A stretch of DNA of 64,000 nucleotides, taken from the NCBI RefSeq assembly GCF_037102585.1, contig NW_027043837.1, positions 62,001 through 126,000 on the forward strand, in the 5' to 3' direction. A program made the translations under genes and the position numbers. The stretch comes from Saccharomycopsis crataegensis. Its lineage: Eukaryota; Ascomycota; Saccharomycetes; Ascoideales; Saccharomycopsidaceae. The notes below the pieces were generated by a model. That model searched no databases. It was given only the letters and a program-made list of their open reading frames with translations, and was not told the DNA's origin. This document shows positions 1-6,979 of this stretch, piece after piece; the first letter of the stretch is position 1; each line of letters opens with the position of its first letter.

Positions 1-1197
1 CTGTCACAAATGCTGTTGGTATTATCTCAGATTTAATTGACGCTAAGTGGTTGAAATCTAGCAACGGAAACGTTGAGAATTTCATTGATGCCTTCAATCA
101 CTTCAAGAATACTGTTGGCAAATTAGACGGAAACACTGTGTTGTGTGCGTTGTTTTTGAGCTTGGGTCAGAAAGCCGGGTTTAATGCAACTCTTTCCAGG
201 GAAGTCATGACTGCGTATGAGTCTAGAAATGGCAGGACTATTGGAAATGTTGATATTGGGCTTGTCCAAGATTTGACAAGAGAAATCATTGGAGATAAAT
301 CGGTTGGTTCCACCAGTGTTGAGGGTTTGGAACCTGTGTTTGCTTTTAAGAAACAGTACAAGTGCTTCAATTGTGGAAAACCCGGTCATTTCAAGAAGGA
401 TTGCAAGGCTCCTAGAAAGGAGAGAATGGGTGGTGATCTGAAGAATCCATCACCATCTTGGTATGCATTTATGGGAATGCATGGTAGGGCCTCCAGAGTG
501 TACTTTGACTCTGGTGCCTCGCAACATATTTTGAATGACAGAAAGATGTTTAAAACCATTGGTCCTTTTTCTGGTGAGATCTCAGGTATTGATGGTAGTT
601 CTCTCGAGGTTCAAGGTATCGGGTCTGCGGTGTTTAAGTTACGTGATAACACCAGTATCGAAATCAAGGATGCTTATTATGTTCCAGGGTCAAAGGCCAA
701 TTTGATTTCTGTTTCCAAGGCTACTCTGAATGGTGCAAGATTATTATTTGAAGGAAACAAGGTGAAAATGTACCCTGAAAAGAAAGTGGTTGCTGTTAAA
801 GATCCAGTTATGAGTGATCTTTATGCTTTGCACACCAGTGTCGATGGTGTGGCATTTAACAGTGTTGATAAGAGCGGGTTGTGGCACCAGAGATTAGGCC
901 ATCCCAGTATGAATATTATGAACAAGTTCAATCTGATGTTTCATTTGGTGAAAGGTAAACTTTACAGTGAAGATTCTGTGCAGTTATGTGAAAGCTGCTT
1001 GACAAGTAAAGGGGTTACCAGAAGACCAAAGAGCGGGAAGGGTGCTAAACCACAACAGCCTTTACAATTGTTGCATATGGACGTGTGTGGCCCAATCAAT
1101 TATGGGTCTATTGATTCGAGCAAATATTTTCTCACTATTGTCGACGGGTATTCCAAGTTTGTGGAGGTCAAGTGTTTGAAAAACAAGTCAGAGTGTG
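1..1197 (+). mobile_element. Copia family A fragment (gag, protease, start of integrase)
   Basis: A Ty1/copia (Ty5-like) coding fragment, entering from before the window. In order it shows the end of gag, a CCHC knuckle (CFNCGKPGHFKKDC, near 360-405), an aspartic protease motif (DSGASQH, near 510) and the zinc-binding start of integrase (LWHQRLGHP and CESCLTSK, 880-1010). It is almost base-identical to the same part of the whole element at 6594-11687, so it is young. It stops where a family B LTR begins. Treated as a fossil: incomplete. Confidence 0.93.
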
Positions 1198-1599
1198 TGT
1201 TGAGTTGACAATCCAAAGTCATATATTGGGTTTTGTACAGATGGCTCAACGGTTAACACGGGTATCAATGTGTTGAATAGATCCTGGGTTCGAGTCTCGG
1301 ATAAGACGGTTTATTTACCATGGCTGAGCAATATATAATCTGCATGTGATTATGACTCAGCCTAATAATTAGTCATTGTGCATATGATTAATCATCTAGA
1401 ATGTTCTAGATGGATGTATGATTACAAATCATATATATTGGTCTTATTATAAATATGGGGCCTCTCCCCATAGTTTGAGTTTATATTTTGTTATTTAAAT
1501 AGTTAGTTAGTTAAGAAGAATAAGAATAATAACAAGGATAGTTTGATAGTATTTGTTATTGGTAATGACTACTGTAACTAGGGTTACAAAATTTCAACA
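1198..1599 (+). mobile_element. Copia family B LTR (402 bp)
   Basis: Starts TGTTGAGTTGAC and ends CTTCAACA-like (here TTTCAACA), the same 402-bp unit seen at 13931, 22970, 28416, 36244 and 41006. The left flank is copia A coding sequence ending GTGTG; the right flank is a copia A LTR tail, so there is no matching target duplication. That points to recombination between two B LTRs rather than a simple insertion. The unit holds a tRNA-like pair of boxes (see 1242-1297) and one heat-shock-type motif near 1398-1411. Confidence 0.9.
1242..1297 (+). promoter_or_regulatory. tRNA-like A box and B box inside the family B LTR
   Basis: TGGCTCAACGG (1242-1252) fits the Pol III A-box consensus with one mismatch, and GGTTCGAGTCT (1287-1297) fits the B box with one mismatch. 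They lie 34 nt apart, as in a real tRNA gene. The B box sits in a complete T-arm: CTGGG, loop TTCGAGT, CTCGG. No acceptor or D stem can be drawn, so this is not a working tRNA. It recurs in every B LTR in the window. A TFIIIC site or Pol III promoter is inferred, not shown. Confidence 0.55.
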
Positions 1600-1721
1600 C
1601 CCCATAGTCTAAGTTTGTCCTTTATATACTTTAGATAGTTAATAAGTAAAATAAGAATAACAAGGGAATAAATATTATTGTTATCAATGTCTTTTGTAAC
1701 TTGAGTTACAAAACTACAACA
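1600..1721 (+). mobile_element. Copia family A LTR, 3' part
   Basis: Matches the R-U5 part of the family A LTR (compare 6840-6970), from CCCCATAGTCTAAG to the end ACTACAACA. It differs from the other A LTRs at more positions than they differ among themselves, so it is an older copy. It abuts the B LTR without a target duplication. Confidence 0.85.
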
Positions 1722-2645
1722 GTACATCCACAGCTACTCAAGCAGACACCAAAAAGTAGGAAAATATGTTGAAACCCTCAAGCTCAGGATGCTTTACTTT
1801 CACAAGAAAATTAAAGAATTTGCCACACTTAAGGATCATTTGATAAATATCAAGGGCTTCTATCGTGTTCAATATGAAAAAGGTACAATCATAGTTATGA
1901 GGTACATAAAAATGGCATTCAATGATTTATGGGTTCCATCTAATACTCCAGGTTGTGAGTTCTCATTGGGGAAAATAACCCAAAAAATCCCCATAAATAA
2001 TGGTAAAGTGGAAATTTTTTTTTTCGGTGACAGCTCGATGCCCGAAGTGCAAATGATCCCTTTTCTCTAATACAAGATATTAAATGATACTTGCAGATTT
2101 TGAAGATAAATTGCCAATAAAATATGATTACCAGTAAACTATATTCAAATGCAACTTCAGAATTATAGGCGAAAAAGATCTCCCATATTTTCAGAAATGT
2201 ACTGTGGCCTTTTATGAGATTCGTCATCAGAAGGCCGAAGTATGATGAATTAAGGGAATTAATAACTCTGGCACAGTGGTCCGTTGCCCCTTATGATATT
2301 TTCTAGTTATTCTCAAAGATAGTCTGGTGCAGCGAATTACTCAAACGTATATTTGTGTTTGGCCATCCCAATCTAAGCACCTACTCCAAATAACCGAGCT
2401 TTAGATCTACTTTGAACCCCAAATGAGTTGTAAAGTAGCATCTAGGTAAAGGTATGGTCCTCAATCCCAGTTGACTACAATCTACTTATGCATATAAATG
2501 TATTTGTATGTTGATATTTCCAATATATCCAGAAATAGTAAGTTATGATGATTATAAATTGATTATGTAAACCACCACATTCTCTTACTGAACTCAACAG
2601 CCAATAGGAACGACGCACTGAGGTAAAGAGTAAAGGTTAACCACC
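1722..2645. other. Host interval, no recognised gene
   Basis: About 0.9 kb of unique AT-rich sequence between the LTR and the tRNA pair. A frame is open on the plus strand from about 1718 to 2070, with an ATG at 1789 (93 codons), rich in K, I and Y (for example KIKEFATLKDHLINIKGFY). I do not recognise it; it could be a truncated host gene cut at its 5' side by the LTR, or chance. Nothing else is visible. Confidence 0.3.
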
Positions 2646-2652
2646 AAAAAAA
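2646..2652 (-). terminator. Pol III T-run terminator after tRNA-Leu
   Basis: Seven T on the minus strand immediately after the tRNA-Leu discriminator base. It is the first T run of four or more downstream of the tRNA-Gln start, so it would serve both tRNAs. Confidence 0.75.
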
Positions 2653-2772
2653 TGAAGGATGCGAGATTCGAACTCGCGCATCTTACGATAATCGATTGCT
2701 TTACTGGATTAACACAGAAGAAGAAATGATAATTCTTGAGTCGATCGCCTTAGACCGCTCGGCCAACCCTCC
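2653..2772 (-). tRNA. tRNA-Leu(CAA) with intron
   Basis: Reads GGAGGGTTGGCCGAGCGGTC from its 5' end, with the class-II Leu D-arm, anticodon CAA in GACTCAAGA followed by an intron of roughly 35 nt, then the long variable arm and a T-arm with AGTTCGAATCT. The acceptor closes with two G-U pairs and discriminator A. Intron-bearing tRNA-Leu(CAA) is typical of budding yeasts. It lies 5 nt downstream of tRNA-Gln on the same strand. Confidence 0.93.
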
Positions 2773-2777
2773 AAGAA

Positions 2778-2849
2778 AGGTCGTACCCGGATTCGAACCG
2801 GGGTTGTTCGGATCAAAACCGAAAGTGATAACCACTACACTATACAACC
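2778..2849 (-). tRNA. tRNA-Gln(TTG)
   Basis: A 72-nt cloverleaf: acceptor GGTTGTA/TACGACC, D-arm with TAGTGTAGTGGTTATCA, anticodon stem TTCGG/CCGAA with loop TTTTGAT giving anticodon TTG, and T-arm CCCGGTTCGAATCCGGG. Nearly identical to the yeast tRNA-Gln. Only TTCTT separates it from tRNA-Leu downstream, so the two are probably one transcript. The LARD-like LTR starts 13 bp upstream of its 5' end. Confidence 0.96.
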
Positions 2850-2910
2850 TTATTTGCTTTTTTGTTATATTATGGGATCATGGTTAGGTTGAGTCCTGGT
2901 TACCATCGGT

Positions 2911-2950
2911 GTAAGGGTGTAAGGGTGTAAGGGTGTGGGGGGTTTAACCT
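2911..2950 (+). repeat. GGTGTAAG-type short tandem repeat
   Basis: Three copies of the 8-mer GGTGTAAG (counted from 2909), then GGTGTGGGGGG. It sits exactly at the 5' edge of the composite insertion. It could be slippage, untemplated addition, or telomere-like sequence; nothing here decides. Confidence 0.7.
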
Positions 2951-3183
2951 GCGCTGGGTGGCGTAGTGGGCAGAACCATAGACTAAGAAAGGGTCGCGTG
3001 TTCGAACCCCGCTCGCTGCATTAACCACCAGGTCACGTTCAGTACGCTAGCTGAGTAAGGAGTAATACCACTCTGAAGGTAAGATACAAGGGGGTTTTAG
3101 TGAGTAAAAATCTCACACTACCGGTAAGGTTGCGTCGCTGGTGTCTTTCGAAGATTTCCTCCTCCCTGGCTAAAAAAAAAAAA
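2951..3183 (+). mobile_element. tRNA-derived SINE-like element with a LINE3-type tail
   Basis: The head (2951-3022) carries a perfect A box, TGGCGTAGTGGG (2959-2970), and a B box, TGTTCGAACCCC (2999-3010), spaced as in a tRNA, with a T-arm of four pairs out of five. A 70-nt body follows. The tail (3089-3170) holds GGGGTTTTAGTGAG, the hairpin GTGAG/CTCAC and GAAGATTTCCTCC, matching the 3' UTR of LINE3 at 50263-50356, and then poly(A). That head-body-tail plan is the classical SINE design with a tail borrowed from its partner LINE. Only one copy is in the window. Confidence 0.72.
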
Positions 3184-3387
3184 TAGTGACAGGTTGCTAC
3201 AAGTCAAAAACATTGCATTTTCCAACCCAAACTCCCGGGTTACCAAAAATATTGGGAGAAAACGGACACCAAATAAGTCGCCATAGCTGCGCATAATTGA
3301 TCATAATAACCGTACATAAAAAGTGCGATGACCTATATAGCTCTTAGTAGTTAAATATAGGGACTTTATAAAAAAAAAAAAAAAAAA
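3184..3387 (+). other. Unidentified segment ending in an 18-nt poly(A)
   Basis: About 185 bp of unique sequence followed by A18 (3370-3387). No frame or repeat recognised. Its place between two retroposed modules suggests the 3' end of some cellular or element RNA caught in the same insertion. Confidence 0.45.
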
Positions 3388-3390
3388 GGT

Positions 3391-4251
3391 TCAACAAACA
3401 TTGAACCCAATGAATATCAAACACTCAGACCTTGCCAAGTCCATTCAAGACGGTATACCAACTATCTATCAAATGGAGATCCCAAAACTGGTCATGGAGT
3501 TTGAACACAAACAGGGAAGCAAGAAAAAAAGAGCCAGAATTGATAAACATAAATTATCCACCACTTTAACCAATATCCAAGAAGTCACCCAAACGAAACA
3601 AAACTCTTTCTGGAAGAGACTCCACAAATACCAACATAATAGCCCTGGTTACTTTGAAAACATACACATATTCCACTTAGGTGCTGAACAATTTTTTTAC
3701 CAACATAGAAAATGTCACTATTGAGGGCTCGAAACCGTCTCTCAAGACCAACAACATGAATCACCAGAACTCCAAGTCAAGATCAAAATGACCCATTTCC
3801 TAATTCAATGCCCATTATCAACCGAGTTATGGTCAAGATTGAAAATCCCAATTCCATTAGCATGGAATAACTTAATCGCTCCCAATCATTCAGAATCAAC
3901 AATCAAAAAGATCGACCGCTACCTATGCTATCAACGCAAACTCTCACGCCTAAGATATCATAACCAAATTGATTGGAACACATCAATTAACAACTTGATT
4001 TATATCATTACTACTGGGAGCTGAATAGTCGATCAAAACAAAAAAGAAAAAAAAAAAATTAAATTAAAAAAAAAACAATAACAAAAAAAACATTTTATTT
4101 AAATACTAATAATTATCACTAAAGGGTTTTTCACCATATGATATGGTTTTCCCTAACATATATAATGAGCATTAGCTTATAAGATTTTACATAGATATAT
4201 ATAATTATATATTTATTAATAAATCGAACTTTGAAGGAAAAAAAAAAAAAA
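3391..4251 (+). pseudogene. LINE1 3' end (ORF2 C-terminus, 3' UTR, poly(A)), 5'-truncated
   Basis: Matches 34343-35187 of the LINE1 copy almost base for base: the last 210 or so residues of ORF2, the 3' UTR with the ACCATA/TATGGT hairpin (near 4123-4152) and poly(A). Compared with that copy it has seven T rather than six in the run near 3690, which keeps the ORF2 frame, but carries a TGA at about 3723 where the other has TGC. It was dead on arrival because of 5' truncation. Confidence 0.9.
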
Positions 4252-4252
4252 C

Positions 4253-4371
4253 GGTTTTTCACCATTAATGGTTTTCCCTTAACACTTTAATTTTCAAACT
4301 ACATTAGGTAGTTTATGAGATATATAGTTATATAATTAATTAATATGTTGAATTTTGTCTTTAAAAAAAAA
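4253..4371 (+). mobile_element. LINE2 3' UTR end with poly(A)
   Basis: Matches 61369-61490, the last 120 bp of LINE2, including the TTTTTCACCAT/ATGGTTTTCCC hairpin and the end TTTGTCTTT plus poly(A). It is the most 3' module of the composite insertion, so it would be the RNA that primed the event. Confidence 0.88.
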
Positions 4372-4662
4372 ATCGGTATGGTACCATACGGAACCCATGA
4401 TCGGCATTACCTCATCGAGGTATTACCTTATCAAGGTATCACCTTATGTTCCACCCCTTATCTTTTAGTCTTTTATTGCGAGAACGGATCCAACACCCCA
4501 TTATTAGTTTTAACCATTTACTTTATTTAAGGATTCAACATTCCTTTAGTTTTGACCTTGATTTAGTTTAGGAAGGACAAGTCTCTTTGGATATAAAATA
4601 CTGCCTGTAATCTCCACTTTATTCCAGAATCTAGTGTGCCCTTGCACACTGATTGTAACATT

Positions 4663-4678
4663 TGGTAGCACCACTAGG
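4663..4678 (+). other. Primer-binding site of the LARD-like element
   Basis: TGGTAGCACCACTAGG begins 2 nt after the LTR end. TGGTAGC is the complement of the 3' end (GCTACCA) of a eukaryotic initiator tRNA-Met, which has the A1:U72 pair. The same 16 bases stand next to the gypsy element LTR at 55150-55165. Confidence 0.8.
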
Positions 4679-5511
4679 TTTAAGGACACCTCATTCTTGG
4701 TGCCCCGCGAAGCCTAGTTGGTTAACTCGGGATCTTAAGTGGAGTATGGCAGAAGAGCTTCCGGTGAATTATTGAAGTCGACGTGTGCTATCACAAGTTG
4801 ACATGGAGTGATTGCTACGTTTCACCGTGGGGTTAGTTGCTTACTCGACCGAATAATGGAAGTTTTACGAACTATCAATGTTGCACAAACATGCTAAACG
4901 GGACAAAGCAATACTCTTCCGAGAATAGTCGTTCTGTGAATGGTCAGAAATAATAAGGTTTATTTATGAAACGTCCTGAAGAGCGAACTAGGAGAACCCT
5001 TGAGTGGGCCATCATGTTCGGAATGTCCAAGGTGTCGTGAAAGTGATGCGCTGGAATCCGTCATAAGGTTCAGGAGCTGACAATACCAAACCAGAGACAG
5101 GCGCACGGTTGCAGTGGAATTGGTGTATAATGCTGTTCCTGGAGAAGACGTGGGTACGGTTTCGAAGAGATCAAGCTTAAGCTTGGCTGCATTATGCTAG
5201 CGAAAGTCATGGAAGCGAAGCTACGTGTCATCTCAGTGCAACTGAGTTGAACAATTTGTCACTCACCCTTTTCTCACCACGGCATAATGGATGTACCCAC
5301 CGTTGTGTTATATGAAGTATCTTTCCGACCATGACTATCTTACTTCGCTAGGTCGGATGCGATAATGCGAATATGATTACAGTTACCTCATATACCTGCA
5401 GGACTCTGTCTTGGTTACTTCGTCAGAAAAGACGTCATATGTGTTTGTCTTGAGTGTGTTGAAGATTTAACGCCACGCCAGGTGACGCGAATTCCCTGAC
5501 TGCTTTACATT

Positions 5512-5910
5512 GTTATATGTGAACGATGAAATTATTTTTGTTTGTGACTGTTGTCACCACAGGTGCTGTGGAAGCCCTGTCTGTTTTACTTCGTTATAAG
5601 AGAACGATGAAATTATTTTTGTTTGTGACTGCTGTCACCCCAGGCGCTTTGGAAGCCCTGTCTGTTTTACGTCGTTATAAGAGAACGACGTAACTATCTT
5701 TGTTTTGTGACGGTTGTCACCCCAGGTGCTGTGGATGCCCTGCTACATTACATCGTTATACGAGAACGTTGTAACTTTTGTTTTTGACTTGTCACATGAG
5801 GAACTTTGGTGGCCTTGTGTATTTTAACGGGCAAAAAGAGAACCATTGTCTGCCTCCTTCGTGACTGGATTTTGTTACCTCAGGGCCACGGTGGCCCTGC
5901 GTATTTCACA
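5512..5910 (+). repeat. Tandem repeat of about 81 bp, five units, with hairpins
   Basis: Units begin at about 5512, 5593, 5673, 5755 and 5830. Each reads GTTATAnGnGAACGATG, T-rich stretch, then GTGAC..GTCAC (a 5-bp stem) and GGTGCTGTGGAAGCCCTG. The later units are more diverged. They lie in the non-coding body of the LARD-like element; an RNA structural role such as packaging is only a guess. Confidence 0.8.
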
Positions 5911-6638
5911 CCGTTGAGGAAAACGAGTGTTTGGTTTTATGATCGATTAGGATCACGTTATAGGTGTCAAAATGACCCTGCTTATGGAGTGGTTGAGATC
6001 GGAACAAATAGCCACTAACCACTCCCACAAGACGACGACGTGTTGTTTTGTTTGTATTGTTTATTTTTGATGTTTATTTTTTTTTGCTTATTGTTAAGCC
6101 ACATTTCTGAGTCAGGATCAAGAGCCGACTAGTTATGTTTGGGAAGGATTTTATTCCTCTCCTATAAAATATTGGTGATTATTGAGGAGCCTAGGTCAAG
6201 AACCAAATAGTTAGAAAAGGTTACGATCTTAGAATCCTTACGCCGAAGATTGGTTTGTTTGGTGGTATACTCATTATTTGTTAATTCCGGTATTCTAGTG
6301 CTGGAACGGAATTAATATATGGGTGACAACGGAATTGGGAGATAGAAGTCCCAAAGTTGTATCGGTTACGGAAAGCTGGTAACTATGGAGCGATGAGATA
6401 ATAGCATCGCTTAGAGATTGTTGAGTTGAAATTATAGTAGTCACTAAAAGGTGATACGAAGCGATGACGTGGAAAGTCGCTATTTGATTTTGGATCGAAG
6501 GAATGATCCTTACAGATGTATGGAAGATTGGAGAAAGGAAACTTTTACGATGACCAAGGCAACTGGTGCCGAAGCTAGAGACGTTTAACAAATTGTTGAG
6601 TTGGCAATCCAAAGTTATGTGGTTAGTCATTGTTCATG

Positions 6639-6806
6639 GAACCTTCTAGAACTTATGGAACCTTCTAGAACTTATGGAACCTTCTGGAATTCCATGGAAC
6701 ATTCTAGAACTCATGGAACCTTCTAGAATTCCATGGAACATTCTAGAACTCATGGAACCTTCTAGAATTCCATGGAACATTCTAGAGCTTATGGAACCTT
6801 CTAGAA
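6639..6806 (+). promoter_or_regulatory. Array of nine heat-shock elements in the 5' LTR of copia A
   Basis: Nine tandem units of GAAnnTTCnnGAA (such as GAACCTTCTAGAA and GAACATTCTAGAA); eight are exact triplets and one ends GAG. This is the Hsf1 binding consensus. The 3' LTR has the same array at 11355-11522. Other A LTRs have six (18837-18945), five (25060-25148) and four (42131-42201) units. Confidence 0.82.
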
Positions 6807-6970
6807 CCCATTGAGATTAATATAAATATGGGCCATGCCCCCATAGTCTGAGTTTGTCCTTTATATAATTTAGATAGTTAACAAGTAAAACAAGTATAAC
6901 AAGGGAATAAATATTATTGAATATTATTGTTATCAATGTCTTTTGTAACTAGAGTTACAAAACTACAACA

Positions 6971-6979
6971 GGTTATGAG
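6971..6979 (+). other. Primer-binding site of copia A, containing the gag ATG
   Basis: GGTTATGAG directly follows the LTR. It is complementary to CTCATAACC in the anticodon arm of initiator tRNA-Met, the half-tRNA primer known for Ty5 and Drosophila copia. The ATG inside it (6975) is in frame with gag. Confidence 0.75.

Larger units (their letters stand above)
2911..4371 (+). mobile_element. Composite non-LTR insertion flanked by ATCGGT duplication
   Basis: The LTR sequence CCATCGGTATGG is split: ATCGGT stands at 2905-2910 and again at 4372-4377. Between them lie, all in plus orientation, a GT-rich repeat, a SINE-like unit ending in poly(A), an unknown segment ending in poly(A), the 3' end of LINE1 ending in poly(A) and the 3' end of LINE2 ending in poly(A). 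One duplication around four poly(A)-ended modules suggests a single target-primed event with template jumps. Confidence 0.7.

Noticed and set aside
1242-1310. Functional tRNA gene in the B LTR
   Set aside because: Only boxes and the T-arm are intact; acceptor and D stems do not pair.
2696-2887. Plus-strand ORF of 63 codons
   Set aside because: It is antisense to the tRNA-Leu and tRNA-Gln genes.
5400-5480. Riboswitch or bacterial regulatory RNA in the structured LARD-like region
   Set aside because: The context is a eukaryotic LTR element and the structure is explained by tandem repeats.
5806-6018. Possible coding remnants in the LARD-like body (also 12039-12239)
   Set aside because: Short, no retroviral motif, and in part made of the hairpin repeats; no sign of coding.
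6639-6806. CRISPR-like array from regular repeats
   Set aside because: Units are contiguous or nearly so without unique spacers, in an LTR of a eukaryote; they match the heat-shock element instead.
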